NCBI GenBank assembly: GCA_964515175.1
Contig: CAZEUR010000002.1
Span: 1-57,809 of the forward strand
Direction: 5' to 3'
Source: CAIWGV01 sp964515175
Lineage (GTDB): Bacteria > Pseudomonadota > Alphaproteobacteria > UBA7879 > UBA5542
Length of the DNA stretch: 57,809 bases
A program made the translations under genes and the position numbers. Below the pieces are notes generated by a model, which was not told the DNA's origin, ran no database searches, and saw only the letters and a program-made list of their open reading frames with translations. Numbering within the stretch: the stretch's first letter is position 1; each line of letters opens with the position of its first letter. Of this stretch, positions 7,441-15,529 are shown in pieces.

Positions 7441-9360
7441 ATGTGCGGAATGACGGGATTTTGGGACTTAAAGGGGCGCTCTGAAGAGAGTCAGCTGAGG
7501 GGTCTTGCTGAACGTATGGCTGTTTTCCTAGAGTCTCGAGGGCCCGATGGCCAAGGCGTTTGGGTAGACAAGACTCAAGGGATTGCACTTGCGCACCGCA
7601 GGCTCGCTATTATTGACCTCACCCCCACAGGACATCAGCCCATGATCTCAGGATCTGGTCGGTATGTGATGACCTATGTGGGGGAAGTGTATAATTTCCC
7701 AGAACTTCGAGAAGATCTAATCCAAAAAGGCGCAACATTCAAAGGAACTTCTGATACGGAAGTGATGTTGGCGGCCATTGAGGAGTATGGCCTCCAAGAG
7801 GCTGTGCAAAAGTTTTTGGGCATGTTTGCGTTTGCTCTATGGGACACTCGCGAAAAATCTTTATTTCTGGTGCGGGATCGCCTGGGGGTGAAGCCCCTCT
7901 ATTGGGGTCTTCATAAGGGAATTTTCTTTTTTGGGTCCCAGCTTAAAAGTTTTCGGGGGCATCCGGCCTTTGCGCCGTCTTTGGATAAGCAAGCTTTGGG
8001 GCTCTATTTCCGATACAATTACATTCCAGCGCCCCACACAATTTTTGAAGATTTCCACAAATTAAAACCGGGTCATATTTTAAGGGTAGATAGGGCAGGC
8101 AAGATTGATATCACGCCTTATTGGCAGCTGTCCGAGGTTTTGAAAACAAGACCTCGAGACTCGGAATCTTTGGAAGATTTGGAAAAAGATTTAGAGGATC
8201 TTTTAAAGGATTCAGTTCAAAAGCGGATGATTTCGGACGTGCCTTTGGGATGTTTTTTGTCAGGGGGAGCCGATAGCTCCCTGGTGGCGGCGCTTATGCA
8301 AGGGACATCTGAACGCCCCATTAAAACCTTTTCCATTGGATTTACAGAAGAGGCTTATAATGAAGCGCCCTATGCGCGGCGAATCGCCACACATTTGGGC
8401 ACGGATCATCAAGAATTTTATGTAACTCCCAAAGATTGCCAAAAGGTTATCCCCACAATTCCTGATTGGTGCGATGAACCCTTTGCGGATGCTTCTCAGA
8501 TCCCCACCTATTTGGTATGTAAATTAGCCAAAAATCAGGTAACAGTCGCTCTTTCAGGGGATGGGGGAGATGAGCTTTTTGGAGGGTACAACCGATATAA
8601 AATTGCAGAAACGCTGTGGGCGCGACTTCAGGATTGGCCCTTGTCTGTGCGGAAAGGCATGGGGCAGAGCGTGAGTGCCCTATCCCCTTTCTTAGGGAAG
8701 CTGTTGACGAAAACAACCGCTTACTCGGATGCGGGAAACAAGCTCGATAAATTTGGCAAAGTTCTCAAGTCTGAATCCCCCGAAGATTTTTATAGGCAGT
8801 TGGTTTCCCATTGGTCAGATCCCGCAGTTTTAATCAAAGGGATGGGGACGTTACAAGACCCAACACTGGACCCCTATTTTGGAGAGTCATCCCTCACATT
8901 TACCGAAAAAATGCAATGGGCCGATATGATGACGTATTTGCCCGATGATATCCTTACAAAAGTGGATCGGGCCAGCATGGCCGTGAGCTTAGAAGCCAGA
9001 GAACCCTTGCTGGATCATCGATTGGTGGAGTTTGCCTGGCAACGGATTCCCGGGCACTATAAAATCCATGAGGGCCAAACGAAATATATTTTGCGGCGTA
9101 TTTTGTTTAAATACGTGCCCAAACCTTACTTTGATCGACCCAAACAAGGATTTGGAATTCCCTTAGGCACCTGGCTAAAGACAGATCTAAAAGAATGGGC
9201 CGAAGATCTCCTTTCGTCCGAGCTGATAAATCGCCAAGGGATTCTGAATGGGGATCCCATAAAGGCGGCTTGGCAGAGCCATCTACAAGGACGCGCCCAT
9301 AATCAATATGATTTGTGGGGTGTTCTCATGTTCCAATCCTGGCTTGCAGCACAGGCCTAG
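7441..9360 (+). CDS. asnB: Asparagine synthetase (glutamine-hydrolysing)
   Basis: The 639-residue protein begins MCGMTGFWD, so after Met removal Cys2 is the N-terminal nucleophile of the class II glutaminase domain (residues 2 to about 190, with RRLAIIDL and SDTEVMLAA). The C-terminal synthetase domain carries the PP-loop SGGADSSLVAALM near residue 278, the ALSGDGGDELFGGYNRY block and the LPDDILTKVDRASMA signature. It converts aspartate, ATP and glutamine to asparagine. Homologues also sit in surface-polysaccharide loci as amidotransferases, but no such locus is here. A GCGAGG sequence lies six bases before the ATG. The stop codon is part of a long inverted repeat that probably ends the transcript. 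Confidence 0.92.
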   Translation: MCGMTGFWDLKGRSEESQLRGLAERMAVFLESRGPDGQGVWVDKTQGIALAHRRLAIIDLTPTGHQPMISGSGRYVMTYVGEVYNFPELREDLIQKGATFKGTSDTEVMLAAIEEYGLQEAVQKFLGMFAFALWDTREKSLFLVRDRLGVKPLYWGLHKGIFFFGSQLKSFRGHPAFAPSLDKQALGLYFRYNYIPAPHTIFEDFHKLKPGHILRVDRAGKIDITPYWQLSEVLKTRPRDSESLEDLEKDLEDLLKDSVQKRMISDVPLGCFLSGGADSSLVAALMQGTSERPIKTFSIGFTEEAYNEAPYARRIATHLGTDHQEFYVTPKDCQKVIPTIPDWCDEPFADASQIPTYLVCKLAKNQVTVALSGDGGDELFGGYNRYKIAETLWARLQDWPLSVRKGMGQSVSALSPFLGKLLTKTTAYSDAGNKLDKFGKVLKSESPEDFYRQLVSHWSDPAVLIKGMGTLQDPTLDPYFGESSLTFTEKMQWADMMTYLPDDILTKVDRASMAVSLEAREPLLDHRLVEFAWQRIPGHYKIHEGQTKYILRRILFKYVPKPYFDRPKQGFGIPLGTWLKTDLKEWAEDLLSSELINRQGILNGDPIKAAWQSHLQGRAHNQYDLWGVLMFQSWLAAQA

Positions 9361-9460
9361 TCTTTTGAGCCATTGACGTCGTCATTTCGTCACTCGCGTA
9401 GTTGCACCTACGCGTCGTTCCTCATTCCTAGTTCTGACTCAAAACTCTAGGCCTGTTTTT
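9351..9460 (+). terminator. Long nested hairpin at the end of asnB, terminator-like
   Basis: ACAGGCCTAG (9351-9360, containing the asnB stop) and TTTTGAG (9363-9369) pair exactly with CTCAAAA (9438-9444) and CTAGGCCTGT (9447-9456), with a symmetric 2-nt internal loop. An inner hairpin, CGCGTAG/CTACGCG with a 6-nt loop, lies at 9395-9414. The outer stem runs into a T run (9456-9460). Inferred terminator and mRNA 3'-end structure. Confidence 0.65.
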
Positions 9461-9773
9461 GTTATTAGTCTTTAAGCCATTGACGTCGTCATTTCGTCAC
9501 TCGCGTAGTTGCACCTACGCGTCGTTCCTNNNNNNNNNNNNNNNNNNNNNNNNNNNNNNNNNNNNNNNNNNNNNNNNNNNNNNNNNNNNNNNNNNNNNNN
9601 NNNNNNNNNNNNNNNNNNNNNNNNNNNNNAGCCATTGACGTCGTCATTTCGTCACTCGCGTAGTTGCACCTACGCGTCGTTCCTCATTCCTAGTTCTGAC
9701 TCAAAACTCTAGGCCTGTTTTTGTTATTAGTCTTTAAGCCATTGACGTTGTCATTTCGTCACCCGCGTAGTTG
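9368..9773. repeat. Array of 107-bp tandem repeats with hairpin cores
   Basis: The unit begins AGCCATTGACGTCGTCATTT. Copies start at 9368, 9475, 9630 and 9737, so visible spacing is exactly 107 bp on both sides of the gap. The first and third are complete and near-identical; the second is cut by the N run; the fourth is diverged and stops near 9773. Each full unit contains the perfect CGCGTAG-TTGCAC-CTACGCG hairpin and a CTAGGCCTGTTTTTG tail. The unit has no spacers and no open reading frame worth calling. The true copy number is unknown. Confidence 0.92.
9530..9629. other. Assembly gap (100 N) inside the 107-bp array
   Basis: Exactly 100 N placed between two copies of the 107-bp repeat, as expected for a collapsed or unresolved tandem array. 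Confidence 0.97.
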
Positions 9774-9879
9774 CCGTACGATGCGCTCCTTGCCCCCACT
9801 CTTCGTAAAAATTCTCGTCTAGCTGAAGCGTTTGGATGCATTCCAAGTCCGAGTTTGGAAAGAACCTTGTGGCATAAAT

Positions 9880-10323
9880 TCAGGCTTCTTCAGGGTGATA
9901 ATGAAGGAGAGGCACTTCAATCTTTTGAGAAAATTCTTCAAGGCAAAGAATAGGAAACTTGTTTGCAAGGTCTAACAAAACTTTGTCCCCCGTGACAAGA
10001 TAATCTGCTTTGCTTTTTAAAAGGGTTTCTAAAATCCAAGAGTCTGTCGGATCTTTTTCAAGGGGGACAGAAATAACGGTTACGTCAACGACTTCTGTGA
10101 AAAAAGAAAGAAGGACTATGTAAGTTTGAATCTCTTCTTCAGTCCACTTAATCCGTTTTTTTATTTTGGGATAAGTTAAAACGCGCTCAATTTCTTTCAG
10201 AATAATATTTGAAGTTATGAGGGAGATTTTTTCTTCTTTCCATAATTTCAATATATGGCCTGCCTTGCTATTGGGAAGAAGAAGGCCAGAAATCCAGATG
10301 TTTGTATCAAGAACAACACGCAC
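9880..10323 (-). CDS. PIN-domain toxin (VapC-like ribonuclease)
   Basis: The 147-residue protein starts MRVVLDTNIWISGLL, a PIN N-terminus with the first acidic residue D6, followed by a conserved Glu in LKEIERVL and acidic residues in DPTDSWILETLL and LVTGDKVLLDL. This is the putative toxin-antitoxin PIN subfamily; relatives are Mg-dependent RNases that cut tRNA or other RNA. The start is GTG placed directly after the antitoxin TAA, so the two genes are translationally linked. The 3' end approaches the 107-bp repeat array. Toxicity and RNA target are not shown by the sequence. Confidence 0.85.
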   Translation of the reverse strand: MRVVLDTNIWISGLLLPNSKAGHILKLWKEEKISLITSNIILKEIERVLTYPKIKKRIKWTEEEIQTYIVLLSFFTEVVDVTVISVPLEKDPTDSWILETLLKSKADYLVTGDKVLLDLANKFPILCLEEFSQKIEVPLLHYHPEEA

Positions 10324-10596
10324 TTATTTTTTCCGGGAATTTTTAAGAGCTTCTTTTATCTCACTTTCTGCCACCGTTGCGGAAGATCCTTTGTAGGACT
10401 CCTCGAGCTCACGTGTAAGCTGATCAAATAATTTTCTAAATCGTTTTATTTTCTCAAAGAGCTCTACATCAATAATGGCTGCAATAGGTTTCCCCGCTTT
10501 GTTGATGAGGAGAGAATCATGACGGTACTTAACCTCATTTAAAAGCTCTCCAAAATTTTTTCTAAAGTCCATGGCAGATATTTCGCGAATCATCAT
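10324..10596 (-). CDS. Antitoxin of the Phd/YefM family
   Basis: Starting at the ATGATG at 10596, the 90-residue protein opens MMIREISAMDFRKNFGELLN, the Phd/YefM DNA-binding fold, with DSLLINKAGKPIAAIIDVE, and has a C-terminal Lys-rich tail (KEALKNSRKK) that would wrap the toxin. An upstream in-frame ATG at 10656 lies within the promoter and is rejected as the start. The stop codon abuts the GTG of the PIN toxin. Members of this family bind their own promoter and neutralise the partner; the AT-rich direct and inverted repeats just upstream are a likely operator. Confidence 0.82.
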   Translation of the reverse strand: MMIREISAMDFRKNFGELLNEVKYRHDSLLINKAGKPIAAIIDVELFEKIKRFRKLFDQLTRELEESYKGSSATVAESEIKEALKNSRKK

Positions 10597-10652
10597 AATT
10601 ACCCTAATTATATCAATTGTATTAATTATATCTTGTGAGAGGGAGGCGTCAA
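10597..10652 (-). promoter_or_regulatory. Promoter and probable operator of the Phd-PIN operon
   Basis: On the minus strand, TTGACG (10652-10647) and TATAAT (10630-10625) are 16 bp apart, a near-consensus promoter. Just downstream are a second TATAAT, a 10-bp direct repeat (plus-strand TAATTATATC twice, 18 bp apart) and an imperfect palindrome around CAATTG. These overlap the probable transcription start, as expected for antitoxin autorepression. Confidence 0.7.
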
Positions 10653-10722
10653 CCACATTTTTGTTGCTTTTCCTTAGAAAAAAAAGGAAAGCCGGAGACC
10701 CTAAATTCCAGGCTCAAAACCC

Positions 10723-10751
10723 TTGCTTAAAAGGGAGGGGGGGCTTATAAT
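10723..10751 (+). promoter_or_regulatory. Promoter of the dnaN-recF-gyrB operon
   Basis: TTGCTT (10723-10728) and a perfect TATAAT (10746-10751) with 17-bp spacing, 40 bp before the dnaN ATG at 10791. The spacer contains a G-rich run. Confidence 0.65.
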
Positions 10752-10790
10752 TGACGCATCTTAAAGAGGATCGTCTGGAAAGGTATCTGT

Positions 10791-11909
10791 ATGAAGCTGG
10801 TGGTGGAAAAATCTCTTTTGTTGAAGGCCTTGTCTCACGCTCAAGGGATTGTGGAGCGTCGGGCGGTGTCGCCTATTTTATCGAATGTATTGCTGAAAGC
10901 GGAAGACGATAAGTTGGTCATTACGGCCACAGACCTGGATGTATCCATTGTGGAATCCTTGCCGGCCACCGTAGAAAAGGGTGGGGCGACCACAGTTTCT
11001 GCCCATACCTTTTACGATGTGGTTCGAAAGTTACCGGAAGGCTCTGAAATTGAGCTTTCGGAGAAAGTGGAAAACTCTCAGCTTGTTATCAGGTGTGGCA
11101 AATCAAAATTTAATTTACCGGTTTTGTCCGCCAAAGATTTTACCAATTTGAAGACCTCTGATTTGCCTCATCACTTCAAGCTGAAGACGGCAGAGCTCAG
11201 AGATCTTATTAATCATACACGTTTTGCCATTTCGACTGAAGAAACCCGCTACTATTTAAATGGAATTTATTTGCATACCTGTACTCATGAGGGAGATCTG
11301 GTGTTGCGGGCAGTATCTACCGATGGGCATCGTTTAGCACTTGCGGATGTTTTGGAGCCAGAGGGCGCGGCCGGTATGCCCGATGTGATTGTGCCCCGTA
11401 AAGCCATTTTAGAGCTTTCGAAGCTTCTGGAAGGCGTGGATTTGGATGTGGGGGTTGCCCTGTCCTTGACGCAAATTACTTTTTCAGTGGGGCGTATTTT
11501 GTTGGCCTCCCGCTTGATTGATGGGACGTTCCCCGACTATGAAAAAGTCATTCCAAGCTCCAACCCTCACATGTTGACTGTGAACTGTAAAAAGTTTGCG
11601 GAGGCGGTGGATCGAGTATCCACCATTACCAGCGAGAAGTCTCGGGGGGTGAAGATTACCCTGGAGCCTCAGAAGATTATTATTTCGGCGTCCAGTGCTG
11701 ACCAAGGTATGGGAACAGAAGAGCTAGATGCCACTTATAATGGGAAACGTCTCATTATGGGCTTTAATGCGCGTTACCTTTTGGATGTGGCTCAGCAGGT
11801 ATCTGGTGAGAATATGGTGTTTTGGTTGTCTGACGAAAACTCTCCCACCATTATCAAAGGGGGGGCAGAAGAGAACACGCTTTATGTGTTGATGCCCATG
11901 CGTCTGTGA
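10791..11909 (+). CDS. dnaN: DNA polymerase III beta sliding clamp
   Basis: The 372-residue protein has the three-domain clamp pattern, starting MKLVVEKSLLLKALSHAQGI, with a second-domain block (RYYLNGIYLH, STDGHRLA) and the C-terminal YVLMPMRL, the usual clamp ending. As a homodimeric ring it tethers polymerase III and other DNA enzymes to the template. It heads a dnaN-recF-gyrB run, the classical origin-region order, but dnaA is not present in the window. AAAGG precedes the ATG. Identification is secure. Confidence 0.97.
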   Translation: MKLVVEKSLLLKALSHAQGIVERRAVSPILSNVLLKAEDDKLVITATDLDVSIVESLPATVEKGGATTVSAHTFYDVVRKLPEGSEIELSEKVENSQLVIRCGKSKFNLPVLSAKDFTNLKTSDLPHHFKLKTAELRDLINHTRFAISTEETRYYLNGIYLHTCTHEGDLVLRAVSTDGHRLALADVLEPEGAAGMPDVIVPRKAILELSKLLEGVDLDVGVALSLTQITFSVGRILLASRLIDGTFPDYEKVIPSSNPHMLTVNCKKFAEAVDRVSTITSEKSRGVKITLEPQKIIISASSADQGMGTEELDATYNGKRLIMGFNARYLLDVAQQVSGENMVFWLSDENSPTIIKGGAEENTLYVLMPMRL

Positions 11910-11944
11910 GGCTTTCTCCGTCCGTTTCTTTGGGGGCTCTTTGT

Positions 11945-13090
11945 ATGCAAGAAACCGCTTCTTGTTGGATCAAAAATCTCATGCTTCAAAATTTTCGAGG
12001 ATATGATGCCTTTTGTTTAGAGACGGATCGTCGCTCCGTTGTCCTAACGGGTCAAAATGGAGCTGGTAAAACAAATATTTTAGAGGCGCTTTCTCTTCTT
12101 ATGCCAGGAAAAGGATTACGACGTGCGAAGCCGCAAGATTTTGCGAGGGTAGGAAGTGGCTCCCAGAATTGGTCTGTTTCTGTTACAATGAACGTGAACC
12201 ATGAGGATGTCCATGTTGGGACAGGGGTTCAGTCTTTGACGGCATCTGGTGAAGAGCGACGGATTGTAAAGATCAACCATGCGGTGAGCCCGCAGGTGGC
12301 CCTTTCAGAGTGGGTGAGTGTTTTTTGGCAAACTCCCCAGATGGATCGTCTTTTTGACGAAGGCATGGGGGTGCAACGGAAGTTTTTGGATCGGTTGGTG
12401 ACAACTTTTTTTCCGGAACATTCTCAGCACCTGTATCGATATGAGCATGCTTTGCGGGAAAGATCTCGTCTTTTAAAAGAAGGGACATCAGAGATAAAGT
12501 GGGTGGAGATTTTAGAGGCGACTCTGGCTCAGGAAGCTTTTGCTATTTTATCCCTGCGGCATGTTTTTTTGAAAGAATTGAATCCTTTGTGTAAGATGGG
12601 CGTCACTAAGTTTCCGAGTGTGGAGATTTCTCTTGTAGGAGAATTGGAAAACTGGGCAGAAACCATGTCTTCGTTGGACGCAGAGGAAAAGTTCCAGAGG
12701 AGCTTGCAAGAAAGCAGAGCCTACGATGCCCAATTTGGGGGCGCAAAAGTGGGGCCTCATCAAACTCAGGTGAAAGTATGGCACGAGAGTGTGGGTCAGT
12801 TTGCAGAGTTGTGCTCCACAGGAGAACAGAAAGCTTTATTATTGGGAATTTTGCTGGCAAACTGCCGATTGCATATGGGGCATCACCAAAGGCGGCCTCT
12901 GCTATTGTTGGATGAAGTGGTAGCCCACCTGGATGACCTGCGTCGAGAAAGCTTGTTTGAAGAAATTGAGAATTTGGGAATTCAAGCGTGGTTCACAGGA
13001 ACAGATGAGTCAGTTTTTTTAGCCTTAGGTGAAAAGGCGCAATTTTTTAATATTCACCGGGCCAAGTTAATGCCCAAAATTGTAAACTAG
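11945..13090 (+). CDS. recF: DNA replication and repair protein RecF
   Basis: RecF is an SMC-like ATPase that helps RecOR load RecA at gaps. Visible motifs are the Walker A GQNGAGKTN, the ABC signature CSTGEQKALLLGI and the Walker B LLLLDEVVAHLD. The ATG at 11945 gives 381 residues and has GGGGG eleven bases upstream; a GTG at 11906 overlapping the dnaN stop would add 13 residues (MRLSPSVSLGALC) and is less likely, since the RecF N-terminus normally begins close to the strand preceding NFRGYD. It lies 35 bp after dnaN and 16 bp before gyrB in one operon. Confidence 0.94.
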   Translation: MQETASCWIKNLMLQNFRGYDAFCLETDRRSVVLTGQNGAGKTNILEALSLLMPGKGLRRAKPQDFARVGSGSQNWSVSVTMNVNHEDVHVGTGVQSLTASGEERRIVKINHAVSPQVALSEWVSVFWQTPQMDRLFDEGMGVQRKFLDRLVTTFFPEHSQHLYRYEHALRERSRLLKEGTSEIKWVEILEATLAQEAFAILSLRHVFLKELNPLCKMGVTKFPSVEISLVGELENWAETMSSLDAEEKFQRSLQESRAYDAQFGGAKVGPHQTQVKVWHESVGQFAELCSTGEQKALLLGILLANCRLHMGHHQRRPLLLLDEVVAHLDDLRRESLFEEIENLGIQAWFTGTDESVFLALGEKAQFFNIHRAKLMPKIVN

Positions 13091-13106
13091 AAAGAGATAA
13101 AAAATT

Positions 13107-15524
13107 ATGACATCGGCTACAGATAATTACGGAGCCTCCTCCATTAAAGTCTTAAAGGGACTCGATGCTGTACGCAAGCGTCCTGGCATGTATATCGGAG
13201 ATACGGATGATGGATCAGGACTCCATCATATGGTCTATGAAGTGGTGGATAATGCCATTGATGAAGCGCTTGCAGGACACTGTGATAATGTGCGCGTTAC
13301 CTTGAATGAAGATGGATCTGTGACCGTATCAGATAACGGACGGGGAATTCCAGTGGATATTCACCCAGAAGAAGGCGTGTCTGCGGCGCAAGTCATCATG
13401 ACGCAACTCCATGCGGGAGGAAAATTCGACCAAAATTCTTACAAAGTATCGGGAGGACTCCACGGCGTGGGAGTATCCGTTGTGAATGCTCTTTCAGAAC
13501 ACCTAAAGCTTCGCATCTGGAGAAATGGACAAGAATATGCCATGGATTTCCGTCACGGAGAGCCAGTTGGGCCTTTGAAAGAAGTGGGACCTGGAGAGGG
13601 ACGCAAGGGAACAGAGGTGACCTTTTTGCCTTCGAAAGAAACCTTTACCAAAGTTGATTTTGATCTGGCGACTTTAGAGCATCGTTTGCGAGAGTTGGCC
13701 TTTTTAAACTCAGGGGTGCGCATTACACTCACTGACAAGCGGCAAGCCGAACCAAAGGAATTGGAGCTTTACTATGAAGGGGGAATTCAAGTGTTTGTGG
13801 AGTATTTGGATCGCCACAAAACAGCCCTTCACCAGCCTGTTATTTATATAAAAGGGGAGCGGGATGGCATCACAGTGGAAGCAGCTCTTGAATGGAATGA
13901 TACGTACCACGAAACCATGCTCTGTTTCACAAACAATATTCCTCAAAAAGATGGGGGAACTCACTTGGCAGGATTTCGGGCAGCTTTAACACGTATTGTG
14001 AATAATTACTCTCAAGAAATGGGTGTTGCCAAGAAAGAAAAAGTTTCTTTGGTGGGGGATGATGCGCGCGAGGGACTCACCTGTGTTTTGTCGGTGAAAG
14101 TGCCTGACCCAAAATTTTCTTCTCAAACAAAAGAAAAATTGGTGTCTTCCGAAGTGCGGCCTGTGGTGGAAGGATTTGTGAGTGATAAACTTTCTCAGTG
14201 GTTTGAGGAAAATCCGTCAGATGCCAAGATCGTCATGGGGAAAATTGTGGAAGCAGCTTCTGCCCGTGAGGCAGCTCGAAAGGCCCGCGAACTTACCCGT
14301 CGCAAAAGCGTTTTGGATATTAACTCACTGCCTGGAAAATTGGCAGACTGTCAGGAAAAAGATCCAGCCCTGAGTGAGGTTTTTATCGTAGAGGGAGACT
14401 CTGCGGGAGGAAATGCAAAACAAGGGCGAAACCGGAAGAATCAGGCGATCCTTCCCATTCGAGGAAAAATTTTGAATGTGGAGCGGACACGCTTTGATCG
14501 TATGTTGGGATCTGAGCAGATTGGGACATTGATTTCAGCGCTAGGCACAAGTATTGGGCCCATCGAATTTAACATTGAAAAACTTCGGTATCATAAAATC
14601 ATTATTATGACGGACGCCGATGTGGATGGAAGCCACATTCGAACCTTGCTACTTACCTTCTTTTACCGGCAGATGCCTGCCATTATTGAGCGTGGATATT
14701 TGTACATTGCGCAGCCACCTCTCTATAAGGTGAAAAAAGGACAGTCAGAATTATACTTGAAAGATGATGCTGCCCTTGAGGATTATCTGATTTCAGAAGG
14801 GGTTGGGCATGCGACCCTTGTGGCAGGAGATGGCAGTCACCGAGCAGGTCTTGACCTGAAGGCATTTGTGGAAGAAGCGGCGCAGATTAAGCGTGCTCTT
14901 GACAAGCTGAATGCAAAATTAAATGGTATTTCTATTCTGGAACAGGCCGCTATTTTAGGGCTTTTGGATTTCAAACAACTGGAAGATGGGAAATATAAAC
15001 AGGATCAAGCCTCTCTGCTCGCAAAAAGATTGAACGAGATTCATGGCTATAAACCCGCTGACCTTTGGAGTGGAAAAATAACAGAAGAGGGGGATATCCT
15101 TCTCAAGCGGACTCAGGAAGAAATCCCGGAACGCTTCGTTCTTCCTTGCTTCCTCACGCATTTCCCTGAAGCCCGTCAAGTGGCAGCCAAAGGAAAAGCC
15201 TTGGAAGCTTATCAGCATCCAGCTCTTTTGAAATTTAAGGAGCGGGAATCAAGAGTTTTGGGTCCTTGTGATTTAATACAATTTATTCTTGAAGATGGGC
15301 GACGGGGCATGACCATTCAGCGTTATAAAGGGTTGGGAGAAATGAATGCGGACCAATTGTGGGAAACAACTCTTGATCCTGAAGCAAGGTCGTTGTTGCA
15401 GGTTCATGTGACTCATGTGGATGAAGCCAACGATATTTTTGCCATTCTCATGGGAGAAGCGGTGGAGCCTCGACGTGATTTCATTCAAGAAAATGCCTTG
15501 AATGTTCAAAACTTGGATGCATAA
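13107..15524 (+). CDS. gyrB: DNA gyrase subunit B
   Basis: At 805 residues it is full length. The N-terminal GHKL ATPase shows DNAIDEA, DNGRGIPVDIH and GLHGVGVSVVNALS; the central transducer and the Toprim domain follow, with EGDSAGGNAKQGRNRKNQA and the DADVDGSHIRTLL metal-binding motif; QRYKGLGEMN is near the C-terminus. With GyrA (not in window) it introduces negative supercoils using ATP. The sequence fits gyrase B better than ParE, given the recF neighbour and the QRYKGLGEMN tail. It starts 16 bp after recF. Confidence 0.96.
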   Translation: MTSATDNYGASSIKVLKGLDAVRKRPGMYIGDTDDGSGLHHMVYEVVDNAIDEALAGHCDNVRVTLNEDGSVTVSDNGRGIPVDIHPEEGVSAAQVIMTQLHAGGKFDQNSYKVSGGLHGVGVSVVNALSEHLKLRIWRNGQEYAMDFRHGEPVGPLKEVGPGEGRKGTEVTFLPSKETFTKVDFDLATLEHRLRELAFLNSGVRITLTDKRQAEPKELELYYEGGIQVFVEYLDRHKTALHQPVIYIKGERDGITVEAALEWNDTYHETMLCFTNNIPQKDGGTHLAGFRAALTRIVNNYSQEMGVAKKEKVSLVGDDAREGLTCVLSVKVPDPKFSSQTKEKLVSSEVRPVVEGFVSDKLSQWFEENPSDAKIVMGKIVEAASAREAARKARELTRRKSVLDINSLPGKLADCQEKDPALSEVFIVEGDSAGGNAKQGRNRKNQAILPIRGKILNVERTRFDRMLGSEQIGTLISALGTSIGPIEFNIEKLRYHKIIIMTDADVDGSHIRTLLLTFFYRQMPAIIERGYLYIAQPPLYKVKKGQSELYLKDDAALEDYLISEGVGHATLVAGDGSHRAGLDLKAFVEEAAQIKRALDKLNAKLNGISILEQAAILGLLDFKQLEDGKYKQDQASLLAKRLNEIHGYKPADLWSGKITEEGDILLKRTQEEIPERFVLPCFLTHFPEARQVAAKGKALEAYQHPALLKFKERESRVLGPCDLIQFILEDGRRGMTIQRYKGLGEMNADQLWETTLDPEARSLLQVHVTHVDEANDIFAILMGEAVEPRRDFIQENALNVQNLDA

Positions 15525-15529
15525 TAGTT

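Noticed and set aside
9509..9712. Plus-strand frame across the repeat gap
   Set aside because: It reads through 100 N and repeat DNA; no protein can be supported.
9368..9773. CRISPR array
   Set aside because: The 107-bp units are contiguous without unique spacers and no cas genes are near.
9771..9953. 60-codon plus-strand frame after the repeat array
   Set aside because: It starts where the repeat ends and runs antisense into the PIN gene; no family match and no ribosome binding site. It might be a relic, but I cannot support it.
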